7,198 bases of DNA from Rhodospirillales bacterium (GTDB lineage Bacteria; Pseudomonadota; Alphaproteobacteria; Rhodospirillales; Casp-alpha2), in NCBI GenBank assembly GCA_016187325.1, contig JACPJY010000237.1:1-7198 (forward strand). The letters are read 5' to 3'. Shown one piece after another: positions 1 to 6,045 of the stretch (the stretch's first letter is position 1; each line of letters begins with the position of its first letter). The notes under the pieces are model-generated. The model saw nothing but the letters and a program-made list of their open reading frames with translations, did no database searches and was not told where the DNA came from. The translations under genes and the position numbers were made by a program.

Positions 1-10
1 TCAGGCGCGC

Positions 11-1303
11 TTAAAGCGATTCGATGCGGATCATCCGCGGCGGCTCGACAACCGCCTCTGTCGCCGCGATTTTCCTCAGCGCCCGCACCATGCTCGCTTC
101 CTCGGTTTCGTGCAGGGTCATCACTACCGGCACCGGCTCGCCGGGATCGCGGGTGCGCTGCAGCACCGATTCCATGGATACCGAATGGTCGCGCAGCGCT
201 GCCGCCACGTCGGCGAACACGCCCGGCCGGTCGACCACCATCAGGCGGACGTAATAGGCGCCGTAGTGGCGCGCCATCGGCACCGGCTTGATCTTCTTCA
301 GCTTGGTGGCCGGCACCGTGAACGTCGGCACCTGGGAGCCGCGGGCGATGTCGAGCAAATCGGCGACTACCGCCGACGCGGTCGGTCCGGCGCCGGAGCC
401 ACGCCCTTCCTGGACGATGGTGTCGACGAAGTCGCCCTCGGCGACGACGGCATTGAACGAGCCGCCGACGTGGGCGATCGGCGAGCTTTCCGGCACCATG
501 CACGGATGCACCCGCTGCTCGAGGCCCCTCTTCGACACCGAGGCGATGCCGAGCAATTTGATGCGATATCCAAGTTCGCGCGCGAACGTCATGTCCATCA
601 GCGAGACGTGGCGGATGCCCTCGACGTGGACGGCGCCGAAATTGATCTCGCAACCGAACGCGACGCTGGCGAGGATGGCGAGCTTGTGCGCGGTGTCGAT
701 GCCGTCGACGTCGAGGCTCGGGTCGGCCTCGGCGTAGCCGAGCTTCTGGCATTCCTTGAGCACGTCCGAAAACTCGCGGCCTTGGTCGGTCATCGCGCTC
801 AAGATGTAGTTGCAGGTGCCGTTGAGGATGCCGTAGACGCGGCGGATGCCGTTGGCGGCGAGCCCCTCGCGCAGTGATTTGATGATCGGGATGCCGCCGG
901 CCACCGCCGCCTCGTAGCGTAACGACACGCCGGCCTTCTCGGCGGCCCTGGCGAGCGCCGTGCCGTGATGGGCGATCAGCGCCTTGTTGGCGGTGATCAC
1001 GTGCTTGCGATTGGCGATCGCTTTCTCGCAGAGCTTCCTGGCGACGCCTTCCGCGCCGCCGATCAGCTCGACCACCACGTCGATGCCGGGATCCGTCGCC
1101 AGCTTCAGCGGATCGGCGACCCAGCGGTACTTGCCGACGGCAACGGCGCGCTTGGCCTTCTTCTTGCGCGCCGAAACGGCGGCGATCTTGATCGCGCGGC
1201 CAGCATTGAGGGCGAGCGCGGCAGAGCGCTCCTGCAGCAGCCGAACGGTGCCGCCGCCCACCGTGCCGAGGCCGGCGATGCCGATTTTCAGCGGCGCCTT
1301 CAA
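11..1303 (-). CDS. hom: Homoserine dehydrogenase with C-terminal ACT domain
   Basis: Homoserine dehydrogenase reduces L-aspartate-4-semialdehyde to L-homoserine with NAD(P)H in the cytoplasm, at the branch leading to threonine, methionine and isoleucine. The 430-residue product begins with a Rossmann dinucleotide motif (GIAGLGTVGGG, residues 8-18). ANK (105-107) is the usual substrate/cofactor lysine segment. The family signature around 187-208 (KLGYAEADPSLDVDG, then IDTAHKL) contains the expected catalytic pair Asp203 and Lys207. An ACT domain starts near 350 (YVRLMVVDRPGVFADVA), so feedback control by an end product such as threonine is likely. The frame stays open upstream to an ATG at 1549, but those 82 residues lie inside the aminotransferase gene and look nothing like the family. 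I therefore start at TTG 1303, which overlaps the upstream TGA stop as TTGA and puts the Rossmann motif at the normal distance from the N terminus. No strong Shine-Dalgarno is visible, which fits translation coupled to the upstream gene. The stop is TAA at 13-11; ten bases remain to the edge. Identification is very secure; the start is likely. Confidence 0.95.
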   Translation of the reverse strand: MKAPLKIGIAGLGTVGGGTVRLLQERSAALALNAGRAIKIAAVSARKKKAKRAVAVGKYRWVADPLKLATDPGIDVVVELIGGAEGVARKLCEKAIANRKHVITANKALIAHHGTALARAAEKAGVSLRYEAAVAGGIPIIKSLREGLAANGIRRVYGILNGTCNYILSAMTDQGREFSDVLKECQKLGYAEADPSLDVDGIDTAHKLAILASVAFGCEINFGAVHVEGIRHVSLMDMTFARELGYRIKLLGIASVSKRGLEQRVHPCMVPESSPIAHVGGSFNAVVAEGDFVDTIVQEGRGSGAGPTASAVVADLLDIARGSQVPTFTVPATKLKKIKPVPMARHYGAYYVRLMVVDRPGVFADVAAALRDHSVSMESVLQRTRDPGEPVPVVMTLHETEEASMVRALRKIAATEAVVEPPRMIRIESL

Positions 1304-2523
1304 CTGGAGGCCGCCCGTTTCCCGGCGATTCCCGTCACGTTCTGGCCGTGGGCGACCAGGAACGACTTGATGTTGCGCACCGCCTGGCGGATGCGCTGGC
1401 GGTTCTCGACCAGGGCGATGCGGACGAAGCCGTCGCCATGCTCGCCGAAGCCAATGCCCGGCGATACCGCGACCTCCGCCTCGCTCAACAGCAGCTTCGA
1501 GAACTCGAGTGAGCCGAGATGTTGGAAAAGGGGCGGGATCGGCGCCCACGCGAACATGGTCGCCGGCGGCGACGGTACCTGCCAGCCGGCGGCGGCGAGG
1601 CCATCGATCAGCACGTCGCGGCGAGCTTTGTAGGTCTGGCGGATTTGCTCGATGCAGTCCTGCGGGCCGTTGAGAGCGGCCGCCGCGGCCACCTGAACCG
1701 GCGTGAACGCCCCGTAGTCGAGATACGACTTGATCCGGGCGAGCGCCGCGATCATGCGGCGGTTGCCGGTGGCGAAGCCGATGCGCCAGCCGGGCATCGA
1801 GTAGGTCTTGCTCATGGAGGTGAATTCGACCGCGATTTCCCAGGCACGCTTGATCTGCAGGATTGACGGCGGTGGCGGGCCCTCGAAGTAGATCTCCGCG
1901 TAGGCCAGGTCCGAGAAGATGTAGATCTTGTGATGGAGGCAGAAGTCGACCACCTCCTCGTAGAAGTCGAGGCCGACGGTCAGCGCCGACGGGTTGTTGG
2001 GATAGTTGAGCACCACCGCCGTCGGCTTCGGCACCGAGTGCTGCACGGCGCGCTTCAAACCGGCGATCAGCTCCTCTTCCGGTGTCACCGGGATGCTGCG
2101 TACGGCGGCGCCGGCGATGATGAAGCCAAACTGGTGGATCGGATAGCTGGGGTTCGGCACCAGGATGACGTCGCCCGGGCTGGTGATGGCGGCTGACAGG
2201 TTCGCCAAGCCCTCCTTGGAACCGAGCGTGACGATGGTCTCCGTCTCCGGGTCGACCTCGACGCCGAAGCGGCGGCCGTAATAGCCGGCGAGCGCCTTGC
2301 GCAGGCCCGGCACGCCGCGCGACATGGAATAGCGGTGCGCCTTCGGGTTGCGTGCCGTCTCCACCAGCTTCTCGACGATGTGCGGCGGCGTCGGCAGGTC
2401 CGGATTGCCCATGCCGAGGTCAATGATGTCGGCGCCCTCGGCGCGGGCGCGCGCCTTCATGGCGTTGACTTCGGCGAAAACGTAGGGCGGCAACCGCCGC
2501 ACGCGATGAAATTCCTGTTCCAT
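1300..2523 (-). CDS. alaC: AlaC-type class I/II aminotransferase (PLP-dependent)
   Basis: This is a fold-type I, PLP-dependent aminotransferase of 407 residues, close in length and pattern to E. coli AlaC (glutamate-pyruvate transaminase). Similar proteins are often annotated as LL-diaminopimelate aminotransferase. Visible landmarks are the N-terminal RLPPYVF (10-16), MGNPDLPTPPHIV (38-50), SKEGLANL (102-109), PNPSYPIH (123-130) and NYPNNP (173-178). SDLAYAE (204-210) has Asp205 for the pyridine nitrogen. SMSKTYSMPGWRIGF (236-250) has Lys239 as the Schiff-base lysine, and VRIALVEN (367-374) has Arg368 for the substrate carboxylate. All expected catalytic residues are present. The start is ATG 2523, which matches the family N terminus; its Shine-Dalgarno is weak. 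The TGA stop overlaps the TTG start of homoserine dehydrogenase, so the two are one transcription unit and the enzyme probably serves alanine or aspartate-family metabolism. The fold and reaction type are certain, but the true amino donor and acceptor cannot be read from the sequence. Confidence 0.9.
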   Translation of the reverse strand: MEQEFHRVRRLPPYVFAEVNAMKARARAEGADIIDLGMGNPDLPTPPHIVEKLVETARNPKAHRYSMSRGVPGLRKALAGYYGRRFGVEVDPETETIVTLGSKEGLANLSAAITSPGDVILVPNPSYPIHQFGFIIAGAAVRSIPVTPEEELIAGLKRAVQHSVPKPTAVVLNYPNNPSALTVGLDFYEEVVDFCLHHKIYIFSDLAYAEIYFEGPPPPSILQIKRAWEIAVEFTSMSKTYSMPGWRIGFATGNRRMIAALARIKSYLDYGAFTPVQVAAAAALNGPQDCIEQIRQTYKARRDVLIDGLAAAGWQVPSPPATMFAWAPIPPLFQHLGSLEFSKLLLSEAEVAVSPGIGFGEHGDGFVRIALVENRQRIRQAVRNIKSFLVAHGQNVTGIAGKRAASS

Positions 2524-2649
2524 GACGCTTCACATGCCAGATGGCAACCGGCCAGACAAGCCCCACGCGCCCGCGAGGCTCAAGCCGGCGACCTTAAAAA
2601 CGTTTCAGCGGCAATGGGTTATGGCCCGGCGGGGGATCGCCCGCTTGGG
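2524..2649 (-). other. Intergenic spacer between lipoprotein and aminotransferase genes
   Basis: This 126-bp gap separates two minus-strand genes. It must hold any dedicated promoter for the aminotransferase-homoserine dehydrogenase pair, but I found no convincing -35/-10 pair. Just past the lipoprotein stop there is a short hairpin (arms 2629-2633 and 2640-2644, GCGGG/CCCGC). It has no adjacent T-tract on the minus strand, so it is not a clear intrinsic terminator. A run of five T on the minus strand (2596-2600) lies within a small AAACGTTT palindrome (2598-2605), too far from the hairpin to belong to it. Read-through from the lipoprotein gene is possible. Confidence 0.4.
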
Positions 2650-3825
2650 TCAATTGCCCAGGTAAATCTCGGTCCGCCGGTTGCCGGCCTCGCCCGACGG
2701 CATGATCTCATAATACATCGGCTCGGCGTCGGAGACGGCGGCCACCACGATTTTGTCCTTGGCGACGCCGAGGCGCATCAGCTCGCCGGCCACCACGTCG
2801 GCGCGATCGGCCGAAATCTTGAAATTCGCCATCTTGTGCCGCACCACCGGCAGGTTGCGGGTGCGGCTCGACGCATGGCCGACGATGCGGATCACGCCGC
2901 CCTGCTGGTTCTGCAATCGCGACACCGCGCTCAGGATTTGCTTGTCGGTCGCCTTCAGCGCCGACGAGCCGTTGTCGAACAGGATGGTCGCGACCTTGAC
3001 TGCGGAGCCGGGCACCGGCAGCGCGCCGCGATTCTCGATCATCGCGCCGCCCATTTCGCCGGGCGGCAGTCCGACCGTCGTCGGCGCCGCGGCGGCGACG
3101 CCGAAATCGGCGGTCTCAATGCCGTCGGCGGAGACCACGATGGTGGCGAACTCGCCGGTTGCCGACGGCACCATGGCGTTGGCGGGCAGCGCGCTCGGCT
3201 CGGCGGCGCGGGCGCGCAGGTCGGCAAGCTGCTGCGTCAGACGCGTCTGTTGGTCTTTCTGGTCGGCGCTCATCGGTGGGGCCGACAGCTTGGGCGGCTC
3301 CGGCGCGGCGACGACGGCGGGCTCGCCCGGCTTCGGCGGCACCACCGGCACCGGCGTCACCGGCGTGGTCGGGGCGGCGGCGGGCGACCGGGGCGCGGCG
3401 GCGATGGCCGGGGCCGGCGGCGGCGTGGGCCGCGCCTGCAGCACGCTGGTGGCGGGTGCCTGGCGCTCGATCGGCGGCGCGTATTTCGGCCGCTCCGGAT
3501 CGGCGGAGAGGCCGCCCGAGAGATCGTCCTTGCGCGCCTTCTCGTCGACCTGCGCCAAATTCGGGAACGGCTTGTCGGCGCCGGGCGCCGGCGCGCCGCG
3601 CTGCTCCTTGAGCTCGCTCGGCTTGCCCGCCTGCTGTTTCGCCTGCTTGGCCTTGTCGTCGCCGGAGAACACGTCGGCGGTCGAGCGGTACCATTGCGCC
3701 GGATTGAGGGCGTCGGGCACGTTCGCGCAGCCGCCGACGGCGGCAACGCCGGCGAATACGCCGGCCAGCAACGCCGCCTTTAACGATGTTCTGGTGCGCA
3801 AAGCGTCGAATGCGTGGCTGGCCAT
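2650..3825 (-). CDS. OmpA-family outer-membrane lipoprotein with Pro/Ala-rich linker
   Basis: The 391-residue product has a lipoprotein signal. A basic n-region (R10, R12, K16) precedes a hydrophobic stretch (17-30) and a lipobox ending VGGC with Cys33. Residue +2 is alanine, so outer-membrane retention is expected. A long, low-complexity linker rich in proline and alanine (about 75-190) follows, and a short helical segment (about 188-207) precedes the C-terminal half. From about 277 the OmpA/Pal/MotB peptidoglycan-binding fold is recognisable: VATILFDNGSSAL (278-290), IRIVGHASS (312-320), ISADRADVVAGELMRLGV (337-354) and a closing NRRTEIYL (382-389). The likely role is tethering the outer membrane to peptidoglycan. 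The diaminopimelate-contacting Asp of E. coli OmpA (Asp241, in GYTD) aligns with a serine here (GHASS), while the partner arginine (Arg341) is kept after a roughly 7-residue insertion. The start is ATG 3825 with AGGGGA 10 nt upstream. No specific gene name is justified. Confidence 0.88.
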   Translation of the reverse strand: MASHAFDALRTRTSLKAALLAGVFAGVAAVGGCANVPDALNPAQWYRSTADVFSGDDKAKQAKQQAGKPSELKEQRGAPAPGADKPFPNLAQVDEKARKDDLSGGLSADPERPKYAPPIERQAPATSVLQARPTPPPAPAIAAAPRSPAAAPTTPVTPVPVVPPKPGEPAVVAAPEPPKLSAPPMSADQKDQQTRLTQQLADLRARAAEPSALPANAMVPSATGEFATIVVSADGIETADFGVAAAAPTTVGLPPGEMGGAMIENRGALPVPGSAVKVATILFDNGSSALKATDKQILSAVSRLQNQQGGVIRIVGHASSRTRNLPVVRHKMANFKISADRADVVAGELMRLGVAKDKIVVAAVSDAEPMYYEIMPSGEAGNRRTEIYLGN

Positions 3826-3835
3826 GCTTGCCGGA

Positions 3836-3841
3836 TCCCCT
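3836..3841 (-). promoter_or_regulatory. Ribosome binding site of the OmpA-like lipoprotein gene
   Basis: On the minus strand AGGGGA lies 10 nt before ATG 3825. The spacing is a little long, but no other in-frame start nearby leaves an intact signal peptide. It supports the chosen start. Confidence 0.5.
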
Positions 3842-3847
3842 GGTTGC

Positions 3848-3869
3848 GCCGATTCTCATGCGAATCGGC
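3848..3869. repeat. Perfect 8-bp inverted repeat upstream of the lipoprotein gene
   Basis: The arms GCCGATTC (3848-3855) and GAATCGGC (3862-3869) are exact reverse complements separated by TCATGC. Each arm contains a GANTC site. The repeat lies 22 bp upstream of the lipoprotein start codon, where it could be a regulator site or form a hairpin in the 5' leader just before the ribosome binding site. No T-tract follows on either strand, so it is not an intrinsic terminator. Confidence 0.6.
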
Positions 3870-3888
3870 CGACTCCTTGTTTCGCACG

Positions 3889-3917
3889 TTGCCCTAAAAA
3901 GGTTAACCGATTACAAA
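3889..3917 (+). promoter_or_regulatory. Possible sigma70-type promoter for phaC
   Basis: TTGCCC (3889-3894) and TACAAA (3912-3917) each match 4 of 6 positions of the -35 and -10 consensus, with a 17-bp spacer that contains the GGTTAACC palindrome. Transcription would start near 3924, giving a leader of about 137 nt before phaC. The match is weak and is offered only as the best candidate in this direction. Confidence 0.25.
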
Positions 3918-4048
3918 CGCCACGGAATCGCCGTTATTGCGGTGCAGCATCAAAACCCTTAGGCTGCGCCCCTTCGTGGCCGCGTCGAGGATCATTTCCG
4001 CCGCGGCGGCGACGCCGACCGCCGCCGCGACCGCGGAGGCACGATCAT

Positions 4049-4054
4049 AAAGGA
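4049..4054 (+). promoter_or_regulatory. Ribosome binding site of phaC
   Basis: AAAGGA ends 7 nt before ATG 4062, a near-ideal Shine-Dalgarno and spacing. It settles the phaC start. Confidence 0.75.
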
Positions 4055-4061
4055 TCGAATC

Positions 4062-5870
4062 ATGGACAATCAACCGGGCACCGGTGAGGAGCGCGTCGAC
4101 CACGAACGCGTCGCCCACTCGATGGCCGAGATCGCCGACCGCAGCCGGCGCCTGGTGCGGGACTTCCTCGCCCATCAGGCCGACAAAGGCGTGCCCGAGC
4201 CGGACCCGCTCAACATCGGCGGCGCGTTCCTGGAGATGACGGCGCGCATGATGGCGAACCCGGCGCACCTGATCGAGGCCAACCTCGGCCTGTGGAAGGA
4301 CTACATGGCGCTGTGGCACCACGCCGCCAGCCGCATGTTCGGCGGCACCCCGCAGCCGGTCGCCCAGCCCGAGCCCGGCGACCGCCGCTTCAAGGACAAG
4401 GCGTGGATCGAGAGCGACGTCTTCGACTTCATCAAGCAATCCTACCTGCTGACGTCGCGCTGGCTGCAGACCACCGTCGGCGGCGTCGAGGGCATGGCCG
4501 AGAAGGACGCGCAGAAGGTCGACTTCTACACCCGCCAGTTCGTCGAGGCGTTGTCGCCGTCGAACTTCGTCGTCACCAACCCGGAGGTGCTGCGTGCCAC
4601 CGTCGAGACCGGCGGCGAGAACCTGATCAACGGCCTCAAGAACCTGCTCGCGGACCTGGAACGCGGCAAGGGCAGGCTCGCCATCAAGATGACCGACACC
4701 GAGGCGTTCGAGGTCGGCCGCAACGTCGCCGTCGCCAAGGGCAAGGTGGTGTTCCGCAACGACCTGATCGAGCTGTTGCAATACGATCCCACGACCAAGA
4801 CCGTCGCCGAGCGGCCGCTGCTGATCATGCCGCCGTGGATCAACAAGTATTACATCCTCGATCTGCGCCCGGAGAACTCATTCATCCAGTGGGCGGTCGA
4901 CCAGGGTCACACGGTGTTCGTGATCTCGTGGGTCAACCCGGACGCCCGTCTCGCCGACAAGACCTTCGACGACTACATGGTCGAAGGGCCGCTCAAGGCG
5001 CTCGACGCCATCCACGACGCTACCGGCGAAGCCAAGGTCAACGTCGTCGGATACTGCCTCGGCGGCACGCTGCTCGCCTGTACCCTCGCCTGGATGGCGG
5101 CCAAGGGGGCTGGCAAGCGCGACGACCGCATCGCGTCGGCGACCTTTTTCACCTCGCTCGTCGACTTCAAGAACGCTGGCGAGCTGGCGGTGTTCATCGA
5201 CGAAAAGCAGCTCGCCTCGATCGAGAACAAGATGCAGGAGCGCGGCTATCTCGAGGGCGCCGAGATGGCGTCGACCTTCAACATGATGCGCGGCAACGAC
5301 CTGATCTGGTCGTTCGTGGTCAACAACTACCTGCTCGGCAAGGACCCGTTCCCGTTCGACCTGCTCTACTGGAACGCCGACGCCACCCGGATGCCGGCGG
5401 CCATGCACTCGTTTTATCTGCGCAAGATGTATCTGGAGAACAAGCTGGTCGAGCCGGGCGGCATCAAACTGGCCAGCGTGCCGCTGGATTTGCGCAGGAT
5501 CGCGGTGCCCTCCTACGTCATCTCGACCCGCGAGGACCACATCGCGCCGTGGAAGTCCACCTACGCCGCCGTCAACCTGTACAAGGGACCGGTGCGGTTC
5601 GTGCTGTCGGCGTCTGGCCACATCGCCGGCGTCGTCAACCCGCCGAAAGCGAACAAGTACTGCTTCTGGACCAATGACAAGAACCCGAAGACCCCGGACG
5701 CGTGGCTGAAGGGCGCCCGCGAGCACCCGGGCTCGTGGTGGCCCGACTGGCAGAAGTGGGTGTCGAAGCACGCCGGCAAGAAGTCGGTGCCGGCGAGAAA
5801 GCCCGGCGCGGGCAAATTGAGGCCGCTCGGCGACGCGCCGGGAGAATACGTGAAGGTGCGGTCGGACTGA
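4062..5870 (+). CDS. phaC: Class I poly(3-hydroxyalkanoate) synthase
   Basis: PhaC polymerises (R)-3-hydroxyacyl-CoA, typically 3-hydroxybutyryl-CoA, into polyhydroxyalkanoate at the surface of carbon-storage granules and releases CoA. The 602-residue length is typical of class I enzymes, which work without a PhaE or PhaR subunit. The N-terminal third is the PhaC-specific region, including LWKDYMALWHHAASRMFGG (77-95), DRRFKDKAWIESDVFDFIKQ (107-126) and YTRQFVEALSPSNFVVTNPE (156-175). The alpha/beta-hydrolase core follows with PPWINKYYILDL (257-268), FVISWVNPD (286-294) and the modified lipase box GYCLGG (330-335) carrying nucleophile Cys332. Asp492 (STREDHIAPW) and His520 (SGHIAGVVNPP) complete the triad, at spacings close to those of Cupriavidus necator PhaC. 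The C terminus ends in a Lys/Arg-rich tail after the conserved WWPDW (559-563). No phaA, phaB, phaR or phasin gene lies in the window. It is divergent from the lipoprotein gene and followed by a possible terminator, so it is probably monocistronic. Confidence 0.96.
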   Translation: MDNQPGTGEERVDHERVAHSMAEIADRSRRLVRDFLAHQADKGVPEPDPLNIGGAFLEMTARMMANPAHLIEANLGLWKDYMALWHHAASRMFGGTPQPVAQPEPGDRRFKDKAWIESDVFDFIKQSYLLTSRWLQTTVGGVEGMAEKDAQKVDFYTRQFVEALSPSNFVVTNPEVLRATVETGGENLINGLKNLLADLERGKGRLAIKMTDTEAFEVGRNVAVAKGKVVFRNDLIELLQYDPTTKTVAERPLLIMPPWINKYYILDLRPENSFIQWAVDQGHTVFVISWVNPDARLADKTFDDYMVEGPLKALDAIHDATGEAKVNVVGYCLGGTLLACTLAWMAAKGAGKRDDRIASATFFTSLVDFKNAGELAVFIDEKQLASIENKMQERGYLEGAEMASTFNMMRGNDLIWSFVVNNYLLGKDPFPFDLLYWNADATRMPAAMHSFYLRKMYLENKLVEPGGIKLASVPLDLRRIAVPSYVISTREDHIAPWKSTYAAVNLYKGPVRFVLSASGHIAGVVNPPKANKYCFWTNDKNPKTPDAWLKGAREHPGSWWPDWQKWVSKHAGKKSVPARKPGAGKLRPLGDAPGEYVKVRSD

Positions 5871-5898
5871 CGGCCCATTGCGGCACCGAAATTTTTTT
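5855..5898 (+). terminator. Possible Rho-independent terminator of phaC
   Basis: An interrupted stem begins within the last phaC codons. GGTGC (5855-5859) pairs with GCACC (5883-5887), and GGTC (5860-5863) pairs with GGCC (5872-5875) using one G-U pair. A 7-nt bulge lies on the 3' side. Four bases later comes a run of seven T (5892-5898). The T-tract is convincing but the stem is imperfect, so termination may be partial. Confidence 0.35.
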
Positions 5899-5899
5899 A

Positions 5900-5929
5900 T
5901 TGTCGTCTTTTGTCGTCATCCGTCGCGAT
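5900..5929 (+). repeat. 10-bp phased short direct repeats
   Basis: TTGTCGTC occurs at 5900-5907 and again at 5910-5917. A degenerate third copy (CCGTCGCG, 5920-5927) falls in the same 10-bp register. One copy per helical turn, just upstream of the candidate -35 element, could be a regulator binding array; chance recurrence in a short run cannot be excluded. Confidence 0.4.
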
Positions 5930-5936
5930 TATCCCT

Positions 5937-5964
5937 TTCACACCCGTATATAGTCTGCTAGGAT
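5937..5964 (+). promoter_or_regulatory. Candidate promoter of the right-hand accessory operon
   Basis: TTCACA (5937-5942) matches 5 of 6 positions of the -35 consensus, and TAGGAT (5959-5964) matches 4 of 6 of the -10, with a 16-bp spacer. Transcription would start near 5971. The -10 hexamer is the first part of the 30-bp palindrome at 5959-5988, an arrangement typical of a repressor operator. The region is the AT-rich gap after phaC, the only place for a promoter serving the downstream pair. Confidence 0.4.
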
Positions 5965-5988
5965 GGTCCCAACATTGGGATTGTCCTA
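5959..5988. promoter_or_regulatory. 30-bp imperfect palindrome, putative operator
   Basis: The arms TAGGATGGTCCCAA (5959-5972) and TTGGGATTGTCCTA (5975-5988) are reverse complements at 11 of 14 positions around a CA centre. The inner core TCCCAA/TTGGGA and the outer TAGGA/TCCTA are exact. The three mismatches fall together at 5964-5966 against 5981-5983, and all would be G-U pairs in RNA. The 2-nt centre and the position over the presumed -10 and start point favour a protein-binding DNA site over an RNA hairpin. No regulator gene is present in the window. Confidence 0.55.
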
Positions 5989-6012
5989 ACAGGGAGCGTT
6001 ACAGGGAGCGTT
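5989..6012 (+). repeat. Exact tandem duplication of a 12-mer
   Basis: ACAGGGAGCGTT is present twice head to tail (5989-6000 and 6001-6012) with no mismatch. It starts directly after the palindrome and lies in the presumed 5' leader. Each unit contains the purine-rich AGGGAG. The exact identity suggests a recent slippage event, or a conserved double site. Confidence 0.85.
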
Positions 6013-6027
6013 GCCCCCCGGGGTTGT

Positions 6028-6032
6028 GGAGG
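6028..6032 (+). promoter_or_regulatory. Distant Shine-Dalgarno of the membrane-protein gene
   Basis: GGAGG is a perfect core but ends 13 nt before ATG 6046, longer than usual. No ATG, GTG or TTG lies closer in this frame: it is open back only to the stop at 5959-5961 and has no standard start in between. ATG 6046 is kept, with probably inefficient initiation. Confidence 0.4.
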
Positions 6033-6045
6033 CAGAATCTTCGCT

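Larger units (their letters stand above)
3826..4061. other. Divergent intergenic region, lipoprotein gene / phaC
   Basis: These 236 bp carry the 5' ends of two divergent genes, so both promoters should lie here. Five GANTC sequences occur (3851, 3862, 3871, 3925, 4057), where about one would be expected by chance. GANTC is the target of the CcrM adenine methylase of many alphaproteobacteria. A GGTTAACC palindrome sits at 3901-3908 and a CCGCCGCGGCGG palindrome at 3999-4010, within a GCC/GCG-rich stretch reaching 4037. No complete CtrA site (TTAA-N7-TTAA) was found, and no convincing promoter in the minus direction. Confidence 0.6.

Noticed and set aside
1304..1549. N-terminal extension of homoserine dehydrogenase to ATG 1549
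   Set aside because: The 82 residues overlap the well-conserved end of the aminotransferase, are arginine/proline-rich like an out-of-frame translation, and precede a Rossmann motif that should be N-terminal.
2335..3783. Long plus-strand open frame opposite the lipoprotein and aminotransferase genes
   Set aside because: Its translation is dominated by arginine, glycine and alanine with no domain, as expected opposite high-GC coding sequence. The minus-strand frames have clear families.
3116..3859. Second minus-strand frame across the lipoprotein gene
   Set aside because: It is almost entirely arginine/alanine low-complexity sequence without a signal peptide or domain.
3895..3908. Possible CtrA binding site around GGTTAACC
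   Set aside because: Only one TTAA half-site is present; the partner at the required 7-bp spacing is missing.
3903..3995. Thirty-codon minus-strand ORF in the divergent region (starts MILDAATKG)
   Set aside because: It has no ribosome binding site and no recognised homology, and it overlaps the probable phaC promoter. A short conserved peptide cannot be fully excluded.
5963..5989. Eight-codon leader peptide within the palindrome
   Set aside because: Its ATG falls in the candidate -10 element, upstream of the presumed transcription start, so it would not be transcribed.
5871..6045. Phage or integrative-element attachment site at the composition boundary
   Set aside because: No tRNA end, integrase or duplicated core sequence is visible in the window, and the far end of the AT-rich segment lies outside it.
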